From: Pisolithus tinctorius
Taxonomy: Eukaryota > Basidiomycota > Agaricomycetes > Boletales > Pisolithaceae
Assembly (NCBI GenBank): GCA_024663395.1
Contig: JANFAH010000026.1
Location: 434,001-498,000 of the forward strand
Length of the DNA: 64,000 nt
Direction: 5' to 3'
The stretch's first letter is position 1, and every line of letters begins with the position of its first letter. Below the pieces are notes generated by a model that was given only the letters and a program-made list of their open reading frames with translations, was not told where the DNA came from and ran no database searches. A program made the position numbers and the translations under genes. This document shows, one piece after another, positions 10,214 through 20,429 of this stretch.

Positions 10214-13027
10214 ATGTCATCCACCATCCCCACTATCTATCCTCCTACATCATCGGCAGTTCCAGTAGCTATGGCTGCTCCCCCTGCTCGCTCTGTCCTC
10301 ACTATGCCCTTGCTTGGCATGAAGTCTGCCCCTGAATTATTCCAAGGAGACCATACCCATGTTCGCTCCTTCTTGGACCACTATGAATGTCTCTGTGCCT
10401 ACCACAATGTCACTTCTGACCAGGAAATGGTCAAATCAATCCTCCAGTACTGCAATGCTTGTGTTAGGGAGATTATTGAAGGAATGGCTCACTACTACAC
10501 TCCTGATTGGGCTAACTTGAAGGCTGATCTCCTCAAGTACTTTGACACTGATCTATCAGATGAAAGGTTCTTTGAAAGGCATCTCAAGAGCTTTGCTTTG
10601 GAGTCTAGGATGCACCCCATCATGACACTTCAAGACTTTAGGGCTTACAACCGTGGCTTCATTCGCATTGGAGGTTGGTTGAAGAATAAAGGAAGGATCT
10701 CGGTTGACAAATATAATCGCTACTTCTGGGCTGGTTTGTCCCCAGTCTTTCGTGGCTTGGTTGAAACTCGTCTCAGGACAAAGGATCCAAACCTTGACAT
10801 CAGCAGGCCATTCCCCTATGATGATGTATGCCAGTCAGCTGAAGAGGTCCTTCGCCGTGATCGCTTTGATGCAGATGACCTTGACTTCCTTGGCCCTCAT
10901 GCTGCCCCTGCTCCTCAGGCCCAGCCTAGTGCTTCTCATCGCTCAGATGGAAGAGATGACAGTGTTCGCCCTCTGCTCCCTTCCCATGAAGCCAGAAGAA
11001 ACCTTGAAAATTTGGAGAAAGAAGGTCCTACTGCTCGCAAACAAGATGAGGTTGAGACCCTAATCAAGTCCCTCTCTCACATGTCACTCAATGACCCAGA
11101 CTACTCCCTCCTCTACTATCGTGCTATCAAGATGGATCCTGATGCTGCAAAGGTGCTTCGTGCTCCTTCCCTTCGTCCTGCTCCTGCATCTACTCCTGCA
11201 TCCACTGCCCCTGCTGCTACTTCCTCATCCCAGACCCGTCCTGCTAGAAGGACCATCACTTGTTATGGTTGTGGTGTTGAAGGCCATGGTGTCAAGAGTT
11301 GTCAAGCCATTAATGATCTCATTCAGAAGGGTTCCTTGGCACGTGATGAAAACCATCGGGTCATCTACCCCGGTGGACAGCGCATCTATCGCAATGGAGA
11401 AGAGACTATCCTGCAAGCCTATGACTGCACTAAAGCTGCTGCTCAGCCTGCCAATGCAGTTCACTTTGTTATCCATGAAGAGGCCGAAGAAGAGTCTAGT
11501 GCTGAGATCTATGAGTTGGAAGAGGAACCCCTTGTTGCTGCTGTGGATCGTTCTAACAAGGTTACTAAAGAGAAGAGAAAGGCTGTCTTTGACAGTGTCC
11601 TTATCCCACCTCGTTCGCATGGCAAGGAGAAAGAGAGTCAGGATCCAAAGCCTTCATCCTCTGCATCCATCCCTGCTCCACAGAAAGTACCACTTGCCCC
11701 TGCCTTTGTACCAGTTGACATCCATCCTGCTGTCTTTGATGGAACTAGAGATGATGCTATCATGGAAGATGCCTCTGTCCCAAAGCCATCTGGTCAAGCC
11801 ACTGATTCTGCAGACAGGTCTAAGAAATCCAAGCCCCCTCCTACCACTTCCCTGTCTTCATCACTTTCGCAGTCTGCCAATTCCAAAGCCATTGTAGAGC
11901 GCATTCTTTCTACTCCCTTGACTGTATCTGTTGGGGAGGTCATTGGATCATCTAGGGATGTTTCTCAGCACCTTCAGGAGCTTATGCGATTCAAGAGACA
12001 GCCCCTGGCTCAGCCAGTCAGGTCTGTTACTGCTGTTGAAGGAACTCCTCCTGCATCCTCCTACTTGGCCTTGACATCTAGCCCCCTCATCACTATCAAT
12101 CTGACTTGTAATGGTCGTCGTGTAACAGGTGTCATTGACTCTGGATCTACCCTCAATGTTGTTCGTGCTGGTATAGCCCAGTCAGTCATTCGCATGCCCA
12201 TCGATATGTCGCAGACCATCAATATGCGAGATGCAAAAGGGGGTATCTCTACTCTGAAAGGTCTGGTACAAGATGTTCCTCTCTTCTGTGGTGCTGCCAG
12301 GACTTGGACCAATCTATTCGTCGCCCCAGACACTAATGCAGGCTTTGATCTCCTCCTTGGTCGTCCTTGGGCTCTCAGGAACTCAGTTAGCATTGTTGAA
12401 AGAGAGTCTGGAACTTATGTTGTCTTTGGAGCTGATTCAGATCGCCCCCTGGAGATGTGTGTTACTGAAGGCCAGCTTGGATCTGTTGCAGATACTCTTA
12501 TGGCGACTCTAGAGCTTGTCCATTCTCAGCAAGAAGCCGATGAACCTATGAGAGATGTAGCGGTTGGTACCCCTCATCATGTCTCGCCTATAGTCTTTGC
12601 TCCACCCCCATCAACTTCGCAGTCACCCCCTCAGTCACTTGATTCTACTCTGCTATATCCTGAATCGCCCTCAGATGGGTTTGATGTTGCCTCAGCCTTT
12701 CCTGTGTTCCATCCCATTCCAGTCCAAGCATTCCCACCTCCTACCAGTCCCTTTCCTTCGGAGTTTGTCAGTCAGCTTACCCAGGAGTTACAGTCCACTG
12801 ATGCGAGTGGATTGGAGGATAATCCTACCCTTGCCCAGATTCGTCGCCAGATCAGAAGAGAAGAGCGCCAGTCACTTGTCTCACTTCTTACTAGCCTTGC
12901 TCATCGCACTCCCCATCTGTCCTCCCTTTATCTCGACTCAAACCATGCACTTGCTCAAGAAAGAGGCACTGATGAATCAGGAGTCTACTTCCAAGACTTC
13001 CTTATGCTTGATGTTCGCTTAGTCTGA
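10214..13027 (+). CDS. gag: Element C gag-protease polyprotein
   Basis: A 937-codon frame starting MSSTIPTIYPP. The first 230 residues look like a retrotransposon capsid (ELFQGDHTHVRSFLDHYE; ISVDKYNRYFWAGLSP). A CCHC zinc knuckle CYGCGVEGHGVKSC lies at about residues 349-362. An aspartic protease has its active site DSG in GVIDSGSTLNVV near residue 640 and the flap-side motif GFDLLLGRPW near 710. The frame stops at TGA 13025 but stays open to TAA 13904, and again to 14152, with protein-like content (PAPLEHYHELEG follows the TGA). The TGA replaces a plausible Arg; readthrough is the alternative. The ATG at 10214 is about 100 nt after the LTR, as expected. Confidence 0.85.
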   Translation: MSSTIPTIYPPTSSAVPVAMAAPPARSVLTMPLLGMKSAPELFQGDHTHVRSFLDHYECLCAYHNVTSDQEMVKSILQYCNACVREIIEGMAHYYTPDWANLKADLLKYFDTDLSDERFFERHLKSFALESRMHPIMTLQDFRAYNRGFIRIGGWLKNKGRISVDKYNRYFWAGLSPVFRGLVETRLRTKDPNLDISRPFPYDDVCQSAEEVLRRDRFDADDLDFLGPHAAPAPQAQPSASHRSDGRDDSVRPLLPSHEARRNLENLEKEGPTARKQDEVETLIKSLSHMSLNDPDYSLLYYRAIKMDPDAAKVLRAPSLRPAPASTPASTAPAATSSSQTRPARRTITCYGCGVEGHGVKSCQAINDLIQKGSLARDENHRVIYPGGQRIYRNGEETILQAYDCTKAAAQPANAVHFVIHEEAEEESSAEIYELEEEPLVAAVDRSNKVTKEKRKAVFDSVLIPPRSHGKEKESQDPKPSSSASIPAPQKVPLAPAFVPVDIHPAVFDGTRDDAIMEDASVPKPSGQATDSADRSKKSKPPPTTSLSSSLSQSANSKAIVERILSTPLTVSVGEVIGSSRDVSQHLQELMRFKRQPLAQPVRSVTAVEGTPPASSYLALTSSPLITINLTCNGRRVTGVIDSGSTLNVVRAGIAQSVIRMPIDMSQTINMRDAKGGISTLKGLVQDVPLFCGAARTWTNLFVAPDTNAGFDLLLGRPWALRNSVSIVERESGTYVVFGADSDRPLEMCVTEGQLGSVADTLMATLELVHSQQEADEPMRDVAVGTPHHVSPIVFAPPPSTSQSPPQSLDSTLLYPESPSDGFDVASAFPVFHPIPVQAFPPPTSPFPSEFVSQLTQELQSTDASGLEDNPTLAQIRRQIRREERQSLVSLLTSLAHRTPHLSSLYLDSNHALAQERGTDESGVYFQDFLMLDVRLV

Positions 13028-13404
13028 CAGGTTCCTGCCCCACTTGAGCATTACCATGAGCTTGAAGGTTCTGCCTATGTCAGGTTCTATCCTCGTCTAC
13101 TCCCACAGGCATCTCCCACTCAGAGCAATGGATCTCCACCTCCAGACCTGCCGTCTGACTCGAGTCTACCTGTTTCACGTGTACTTTCTAATGGCATTAC
13201 TGCTCCACCTCAGACTCCCTCTCCCCCGTCCCCAGATCCAGTTATCATTCAAGAAGAGCCCACCAATGGTTCCCACCAGGCTTCACTTCTGTTCTGTAGA
13301 GACACTGTCACTCCAGACTCTGAAGCTACATTCTCCATCTTCAATACTTCCTACTGTGGTTCAGTTGCCCCTACTTCCCATGATGCTTGCCATGACTCTC
13401 AGTC

Positions 13405-13724
13405 CGCACAACTCGACGACGAGTTGTGCAGGGATCCATATGCACCCAGTCCATCCACCCATCATCGGTCTGCACAACTCGACGACAACTTGTGCAGCCA
13501 TGTGCAGTTGTCTGGTTCATCCTTGGATATAGGTCATGACTCTCAGTCCACGCAACTCATCAACGAGTTGTGCATGTCCCACCACTTGTCCAGTCTATCC
13601 CCAGATATACCCACCACACTTTCGCCACTTGACTCTGATATGTTCAACACTAGTGTTGGCTCTCGCTTCTATCTGCCTAGCCCATCCTTGCTTCAGTCTG
13701 CACAACTCGGCGACGACTTATGCA
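13405..13724 (+). repeat. Four palindromes (AACTCGACGACGAGTT-like) in the gag tail of element C
   Basis: Copies at 13405-13430, 13471-13496, 13550-13573 and 13699-13724, each a near-palindrome of the form GCACAACTCGACGACGAGTTG. They encode QLDDELC-like peptides in the gag frame. The same DNA word occurs in the LTRs and in pol in another frame. Confidence 0.75.
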
Positions 13725-14078
13725 GGCATCAGCATTCATCTAGTCCAACTCTTCCTATGCCATTGCTACCCTCAGCTCCCCAAGCCATGTCTAATGCTGC
13801 TGTTGAAGAGTCAGTTACCATGCCAGAGCCTTACAGCAATGTTGTCATGTGTTGTACCCCTACTGGATGGATCGCTCATTTGCAGGAAGCTGCAAAGGAC
13901 CAGTAAGGTGATGTGGATGAAGAGGACACAGGTGCATTCCCAAACTCCAGTCTTCATATCCTTGCCAGTGCAGTCAGTTTTGCCTCAGCCTCAGCTCATC
14001 CTCCCCCTTTCGAAGCAGTTTCATACCCAGACCACTTTCCTGCTTCCACTTCCTCAGATTTGACTCAAGACAGGTCCA

Positions 14079-17000
14079 GTGATCTTTTCGGATGTGTTCC
14101 TCCACTTTCTCCCATATCTCATCATTTATTTCTCCAGCTCTTTGAAGATTGATTTGTATGTCCCCTCTTGTACTTATAGTTGTTCTTGTTCTTCGTCTGC
14201 TCACTTTGACCGAGAAGTCGTTAAACTCCTAAACCCACAGATATCGTTTCTTTGCTCAGATACTCCTGTAACATCATTTACTATGCCTCCTTCAGTTTCA
14301 AGCTTCCAGAGCTCCTTTTATCTTGATGTCTTCTCTTCTTCATTATCTAATCCTTCAAAAGCACCAGATCCCCTTCCTATTCAGAAAACTGAAAAACAGC
14401 TTCATTTTTACTATTCTCTGTCTGACTTTCTTGATTCGTTATGTTTTAGAAAAAGCCTTGCTACAGATACGGAAGACTCAGCCGATGAAACAGGTCAGCC
14501 AGTATATGGAGTGTACAAGCGTGTCGATCGTAAAGTCAAGCCAGTGCCTGGAGTCTATCCAGAAGACGCTCAAGTCCATCGCCAGTTTCCAGAAGACCCC
14601 CTTGCATCACTCACACCTCTCACATGTCACCCTCCTGTGTTCGTTCCCACAAAGAAGCTTACTCAAGAGCACCTTACCTCCATGAAGATTAACGCTGATG
14701 GCTTTCTCTGGCCAGAAGAGGAAAAACTTTTTTTGCATGTCATGAAGCTTAATGAGCATGCCTTGGTGTTTGATGAATCGGAGAGAGGAAACTTTCGTTC
14801 AGACTACTTTTCGCCTTACATCATTCCTGTCCTGCCACATGAACCATGGGAGTTTCGTAACATTCCAATTCCCCCTGGCATACGAGAACGTGTCATACAG
14901 CTTCTTCGGGAGAAGATTGCCGCTGGTCTCTATGAGCCGGCCCAATCATCCTATCGCTCCAAATGGTTCTGCGTTATGAAAAAGAATGGCAAGATCCGTA
15001 TCGTTCATGATCTACAGCCTCTGAATAAGGTTACCATTCGAGACGCTGGTGTTCCACCAATATTGGACGACTTTGTGGAGCCGTTTGCCGGTTGTCAATG
15101 CTACATGGTCTTTGATCTATTTTCAGGATTTGATGCACGCCAGCTCCATCCCGATAGCCGAGATCTGACATCCTTCATGATGCCTCTTGGCTTACTGCGC
15201 CATACTGCCATGCCTCAAGGCTACACCAACTCGCCATCGGAGTTTCAGAGTTGTACAGCGTTCATTCTACAGGATGAAATCCCTCACGTTGCCAACGTTT
15301 TCATCGACGATCTGCTGGTCAAAGGCCCTGCAACCCGCTATGAAGATGCCAATGGCAATGCCGAAACGTTACCCGAGAATCCCGGCATACGTCACTTCAT
15401 TTGGGAACATGCTGTAGACGTGCATAGAGTCATGCATTGGTTTGCTCATGCCGGCGGAATGTTTTCTGGCTTGAAATCTCAGATCTGCCAGCCTCATGTT
15501 ATCATTCTTGGTCAAGCATGCCATCCTCATGGTCGCTCTCCTGACGACCACAAGGTGAAGAAGGTCATCAACTGGCCAACACTCGCTACGCCCAAAGATG
15601 TTCGCTCATTCCTAGGTCTCTGTGGTACTGTTCGTATCTGGATTGCGAACTACTCGCAGTTGGCTCGCCCACTCGTTGACCTTTATCGCAAGAATGCTCC
15701 GTTCGTTTGGGGTCAGCCCCAGCAAGATGCGTTTGATGCCTTGAAGCTCGCCGTCTCGTCTGCTCCTGCCCTTCGCCCCATTGACTACTCATCTGACCTG
15801 CCAGTTGTTCTTTCCATTGACACCAGTAATGTCGCCATTGGATTCGTTCTCTCTCAGTATGATGAAGAAGGTCGCAAACGTCCTGCTCGCTATGGCTCAC
15901 TCCCCATCAATGAACATGAATCTCGCTACAGTCAGCCTAAGCTCGAGCTCTATGGTCTCTTCAGAGCACTTCGTCACTACCGTCTATATCTCTATGGCGT
16001 TTGTCATCTATGGGTAGAGGTTGATGCAAAGTACATCAAAGGTATGCTCAACGATCCAGATCTTCAACCTAACGCTACTGTCAATCGCTGGATTGAGGGT
16101 ATACTTCTCTTTGACTTTAAGCTCATTCATGTCCCTGCTGTTCGTCACCAAGCCCCAGATGCCCTTTCCAGACGTCAACCTACAGAGGAAGAGTATGAAG
16201 AAGGTGAAGCTGATGCAGAAGAAGCTGATGAGTGGTTGGAGAGTATTCTTCTTACAGATGCCTATCTGTCTTCAGTCAGCGCAACTCGTCGACGACTTGC
16301 GCACGAATCCACATATGCCATTACCCTCCCATCATTCCTTTCCAATGATACATCTCAAGATGTCCTCTTACGTCGAGTCCTGCACTTCCTTCGTACTGCA
16401 GAACTTCCCCCATTCCCTTCCAATACTGCTCGCAAGCACTTCATTCGCAGATCCCTCCAGTTCTTCCTTCGTGGAGACCAGCTCTTTAAATGTCGAGGTC
16501 CCCATACTCCAGCCAAGGTTGTCTTTGATCCCCATCTCCGTGTCCAGATCCTCAGTCATGCTCATGAAGAGCTCGGTCATCGTGGAGTCTTTGGAGTCTT
16601 TCATACAGTCAGACAGCGCTTTTACTGGCCTCAGATGTACCAAGATGTCGCCCATCATGTCCACTCTTGCCATGAATGCCAGGTCCGAAGCACTCGTAAA
16701 GCAGAGGTTCCCATCACCATTTCTGCTTCCCCCAGAATCTTTATGAAGGTCTATGTCGACATCATGCTCATGCCCAAAGCATGTGGTTATCGCTATCTTG
16801 TTGCAGCTCGAGATGATCTTTCCCTCGCTGCAGAAGGTCGTGCTCTTCGTCATGCCAATGCAGACAGTCTTGCTAAATTCTTCTGGGAAGAAGTCTTCTG
16901 TTGTTATGGTGTTATTGCCCAGGTTGTCACTGATAATGGCAGTGAAGTCAAGGGCGCCTTTGAGAAACTCATGAAGCACTACTCCATTCCTCAGATTCAC

Positions 17001-17774
17001 ATCTCCCCATATAATTCCAAGGCAAATGGAGTTGTAGAACGCGGTCACTTTGTTATCAGAGAAGCTATCGTCAAAGCTTGTGAAGGAGATCTTTCCCTTT
17101 GGCCGTCCAAGGTCCATCATGCGTTCTTTGCAGACAAGGTCACTACTTGTCGCTCCACTGGATTCAGCCCCTACTTCCTGCTACATGGTCTTGATCCTGT
17201 CCTGCCTTTTGATCTCTTTGAGTCTACCTATCTCATTGAAGGATTCTACTCTGGAATGTCGTCTCAAGAGCTTCTCACACTTCGCATTCGTCAGTTGGAA
17301 AGGAGAGAAGAAGATATCAGTGCTGCTTTCGCTACATTGCAGAAATCTCGTTTACGCTCCAAGGGTCAGTTTGAGAAGAGGTATGCTTTATGGTTGATGA
17401 AGTCAGCTTATGAGCCAGGAGATTTGGTATTGGTTCACAACACGCAGATAGAGAAAGAACTGGATCGCAAGTCAAAGCCATGCTACCTTGGTCCCTATGA
17501 GGTCATTCGTTGCACCAAGGGAGGCTCCTATGTCCTTAAAGAACTCAATGGCACCATTTCTGCTCGAGGTGTCGCAGCATTTCGACTCATTCCTTATTAT
17601 TCTCGCCACACTCCCTTACCCAGCATTATGGAAGAAGAAAGAGAGGAAGAAGAAGATAATAACAGCAGTAACGATGATGACAGTGATGATGATGACGATG
17701 ATGAAGATGAAACAAATGATAAAAACAAAGACACCAATAACAATAATGACTATGACTCAGATGACTATTCATGA
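14079..17774 (+). CDS. pol: Element C pol: reverse transcriptase, RNase H, integrase
   Basis: An uninterrupted 1231-codon frame. Reverse transcriptase has KWFCVMKKNGKIRIVHDLQ (near residue 295) and the catalytic box FIDD in VFIDDLLVKG (near 407; FIDD instead of the usual Y-x-DD). RNase H has LSIDTSNVAIGFVL (near 577). Integrase has an HHCC finger (HEELGHRG ... HSCHECQ, 827-865) and the triad in YVDIM (near 892), TDNGSEVKG (near 950) and NGVVERGH (near 986). The end (residues 1184-1230) is Asp/Glu/Asn-rich; no chromodomain is seen. The frame is +1 relative to gag and overlaps its open tail (14079-14152). An alternative start is ATG 14283. The length and open frame suggest recent activity. Confidence 0.92.
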   Translation: MIFSDVFLHFLPYLIIYFSSSLKIDLYVPSCTYSCSCSSSAHFDREVVKLLNPQISFLCSDTPVTSFTMPPSVSSFQSSFYLDVFSSSLSNPSKAPDPLPIQKTEKQLHFYYSLSDFLDSLCFRKSLATDTEDSADETGQPVYGVYKRVDRKVKPVPGVYPEDAQVHRQFPEDPLASLTPLTCHPPVFVPTKKLTQEHLTSMKINADGFLWPEEEKLFLHVMKLNEHALVFDESERGNFRSDYFSPYIIPVLPHEPWEFRNIPIPPGIRERVIQLLREKIAAGLYEPAQSSYRSKWFCVMKKNGKIRIVHDLQPLNKVTIRDAGVPPILDDFVEPFAGCQCYMVFDLFSGFDARQLHPDSRDLTSFMMPLGLLRHTAMPQGYTNSPSEFQSCTAFILQDEIPHVANVFIDDLLVKGPATRYEDANGNAETLPENPGIRHFIWEHAVDVHRVMHWFAHAGGMFSGLKSQICQPHVIILGQACHPHGRSPDDHKVKKVINWPTLATPKDVRSFLGLCGTVRIWIANYSQLARPLVDLYRKNAPFVWGQPQQDAFDALKLAVSSAPALRPIDYSSDLPVVLSIDTSNVAIGFVLSQYDEEGRKRPARYGSLPINEHESRYSQPKLELYGLFRALRHYRLYLYGVCHLWVEVDAKYIKGMLNDPDLQPNATVNRWIEGILLFDFKLIHVPAVRHQAPDALSRRQPTEEEYEEGEADAEEADEWLESILLTDAYLSSVSATRRRLAHESTYAITLPSFLSNDTSQDVLLRRVLHFLRTAELPPFPSNTARKHFIRRSLQFFLRGDQLFKCRGPHTPAKVVFDPHLRVQILSHAHEELGHRGVFGVFHTVRQRFYWPQMYQDVAHHVHSCHECQVRSTRKAEVPITISASPRIFMKVYVDIMLMPKACGYRYLVAARDDLSLAAEGRALRHANADSLAKFFWEEVFCCYGVIAQVVTDNGSEVKGAFEKLMKHYSIPQIHISPYNSKANGVVERGHFVIREAIVKACEGDLSLWPSKVHHAFFADKVTTCRSTGFSPYFLLHGLDPVLPFDLFESTYLIEGFYSGMSSQELLTLRIRQLERREEDISAAFATLQKSRLRSKGQFEKRYALWLMKSAYEPGDLVLVHNTQIEKELDRKSKPCYLGPYEVIRCTKGGSYVLKELNGTISARGVAAFRLIPYYSRHTPLPSIMEEEREEEEDNNSSNDDDSDDDDDDEDETNDKNKDTNNNNDYDSDDYS
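16279..16303 (+). repeat. Palindrome AACTCGTCGACGACTT inside pol of element C
   Basis: The same word as in gag and the LTRs, here flanked by GCGC on the left and GCGC on the right. It is read as ATRRRLA in pol but as QLDDEL in gag, so the DNA word, not the peptide, is conserved. Confidence 0.7.
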
Positions 17775-17899
17775 TTTTCTTTTTCATTTCCTACGATACT
17801 GATTGCCTGTCATTCCTTCATTCATTTTTCTTTTTGTTTTCCCTGGGTTCCCTGCATTGGTCGCAATCGGGGACGATTGCATTTCTTCTTGCTGGTGGA

Positions 17900-20113
17900 T
17901 GTCACACACCAAAGGTGTTGTGGACATGGTTACAGCTGACTCTGCCTAACTCGTTGACGAGTTGCGCACAATGCCCAAGCATGCAGATGAAGACTAAAGG
18001 CCTCATGTGAAGAAAGACTGTTGGACGTTAACAGTCATCCTTCGCACAAGAACGGGTCGTCAGTGCTAAAGAGAAAAGAGGAAGCGAGTTAAGTGTGCAT
18101 TAAAGGTTTTTAGCACCTGTGTATGGCATTCCGGTTTTTGTCATATCTCCACCATTTCCAAAGATATCGACTCCATTCCCATGCTCGCTTAAAGTGCTCA
18201 GCCCCACAATTCTTCCTTCCAAACTTGGAGAGGATCCTCGCACCCTGCACGTTTCTACAGCACTCCATCCATCAGACACTCATTTCGCTAAGTCCATCAA
18301 TCATGGCCACCTCTTCGTCGATCATCTCGCTTGTCTCATTTGCCAGAGACAGTGGCTACGTATATCTGCCAGGCATTCCCACCAGCTTCTGTCCTGAAGC
18401 CCCCTGGTTCATCCCATCATTGTCAGCCCCATCTCATCCCATGCAGCTTGGTCAGTGTGTTCTCCTTGTCAGTATGACTTCCAGAAGGACGTTCTTTGGT
18501 CGCCTCAGGTCTGTCACTCAGTTAGAAAGGTCTTATGTGGTCATTTCAGTCTCCCCGGTGTAGGAAAATAGATTTAAGAGGAGGTTGAAGGGTAGAGTGA
18601 AATCTGAGGGGAGAGAGTAAGCCAAAAGGGGCTTCTATAGCCTAGGCAAGGATCCTGGGAGTCGTCTGAAGGCTTCTGAGGCTGTCTGGGTGCAGGGAAA
18701 CGACCTGCTCGAACTCGTCTCTCGTCTGTGGTAACTCGTCTATTGTTTTAAAAAAGCTAACTACATCAAATGCTAGGTAGGGCTGACTAAGCAACCAAAA
18801 TGCGCAATTCTAAGTACCACTAGCAGAAAAACACCTAGAATCAAAACTAAATAAAATGAACAAAATAAAACAATTCCCCTAGTAGGGAAATTACATTCCC
18901 TACACCGGTTGATGAAGCATATGGATCGTTCCTCCCTGCTCCCTGCACTGTCTTTATTCCAGTCTCATCCATCATTCTTCCTGCATTGCGACAGCTGCAG
19001 CATAGTCTACTGTCCTCCAGCCTCCCTGATTGCATTCATGACGAGTATGACATGCATCTTGCCTTCTTACTGCAAGATCCAGCAGAAGACGTTCCCCCTT
19101 CTCCTCCTCCTCCGTCAGAGCCCCGTTCATGAAGTTTTTGTTAACTTTGCTGAGAGGATGGAAGGGTGGGAGACGCGATCGCGTATGCTCTCATTGCCCC
19201 ACAGACCCCCAATGCCCTAGCCCCCTTTGACACCTGACTCATGCCCTTCAATTCTGGAATTAATACTTCCCTATCTGGAAACACCGTCCATCTGTCATGC
19301 CATCTTTGGATCTAGAGATGTCTCTGCCGAGATCTAACTTGCATCGCCACCCCCTAATGTGATATCAGTGCGCTTACTCAGTTTCTGATTCTATTTGACT
19401 CGTTTTGTGATATTTTGACTATCCTTGACTCGCTCATTGCCAATACTTACCAATCCTCTTTGCTTGCTTACTTTTCATTTCTTGCTTACTCATCATGATT
19501 ACTCAGTCTTTACTCATTACTTACCAAGTGTTTGTGCCTTGTTTGTCACAAGCTGTGCTCCCCCCTCAGTATATAAACCCCCATGTACTTAGCTACCAAG
19601 AATCAATCAGAATCAATCAGAAGCAATCCAGAAGTCAGCTCAGCTCAGCATATCTTGTCATCGACAGTTGAGGCTCATTCAGAAGAGTCTATCTGTCTTC
19701 ATTTATATCATTGGTAGTTGAGGCTCCATCAAGGGTCTATCTACCTCTATTCATCATCAGCAGTATCATCAGTGCTTAGTCAGCAACCTCTTGTTTAGTC
19801 ATCCATCCACTCCTGTGTAACTCGTCATCGACTTGCGCCAGGAGCACGTCCTATCAAAATCCATTTACTCCCAAGTCCTTTTGGCTGAACACCCCTGCTC
19901 TGTTCAGCATCCCCTTCCCAATCAGCATTCATTCATCCTCTCCTGCATAACTCGTCGATGACTTGCGCCAGGAGCCCTCTACTTGAAGTCCCCCCCCACA
20001 CGTTTAGGTTTCTCTGCACTCCAGGTTCCATGGAGGCAAACCACCACTCGCTCTTATTTGTCTTTTGTGTTGGATTTGTTTGGTTTTCACCAGCATCCTC
20101 ACTTTGACTCACA
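17900..20113 (+). repeat. 3' LTR of element C (split by a 346-bp insertion)
   Basis: Starts TGTCACACACC, ends GACTCACA; the same as the 5' LTR apart from scattered, mostly CpG-type changes and the insertion at 18559-18904. The polypurine tract before it is not obvious (…GCTGGTGGA). The internal 159-codon frame starts at 18303 and is interrupted at 18559. Confidence 0.92.
18559..18904. mobile_element. Small solo LTR of a different family
   Basis: 346 bp starting TGTAGGAAAATAG and ending TTCCCTACA, absent from the five other family C LTR copies at this point. It is flanked by CCGG on both sides (18555-18558, 18905-18908); CCGGT is an alternative 5-bp duplication if the insert starts one base later. 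Contains two CTCGTC-type words. No coding potential. Confidence 0.8.
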
Positions 20114-20367
20114 CTGGGACCACCATCAGGATAATCAGGGTCAGGGTCAGGTCCATCATCTCGGTTATGAGGAGGCGGAGTATGGAAGGCTGATGGGTGG
20201 AGGTCGGAGTGACCAGCTTGTGAAGCGCTTTCGCCTTCAGCGCAAGAGCAGCGTCAAGCGGAGAAGGACTGGAATTGTTCAATGACGGAAGGGAGTCGAT
20301 GCGGATTAGCCAGCGCTACAGCGAGGTTCTCAGCAACCTCTCTCTGGGATTGAGCTCGAGTTCTCAT
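20114..20367 (-). pseudogene. gag: Element A gag, N-terminal part
   Basis: Starts at ATG 20367 (minus), about 60 nt inside the 5' LTR: MRTRAQSQREVAENL..., then an Asp/Pro/Gly-rich stretch (DGPDPDPDYPDGG) that runs straight into the gag frame at 8247 when element C and one 4-bp duplication are left out. One TGA at 20254-20256 stands where Arg fits. Element B gag has the same Asp/Asn/Pro-rich N-terminal character. Confidence 0.8.
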
Positions 20368-20429
20368 AATGGTGTAAGTTTTTTTGGAAGACAGAAAAGG
20401 AGATCATACAAGTGCGAGTACAAATATAC

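Larger units (their letters stand above)
8248..20113 (+). mobile_element. Full-length Ty3/gypsy-like element C, inserted in gag of element A
   Basis: Plus-strand element with 1865-bp LTRs at 8248-10112 and 17900-20113 (the latter 1864 bp without its own insertion), a PBS-like site, a gag-protease frame and a long pol. Flanks CCGG (8244-8247) and CTGG (20114-20117) form a 4-bp target duplication with one CpG change. Leaving out the element and one duplication restores gag of A in frame. The LTRs are very similar by eye, so this is one of the younger insertions. No chromodomain was found in its integrase; pol ends in an acidic tail. Confidence 0.92.

Noticed and set aside
13405..13724. The four palindromes as a CRISPR-like array
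   Set aside because: Only four imperfect copies with unequal spacers inside a retrotransposon coding frame, in a eukaryotic context; no cas genes.
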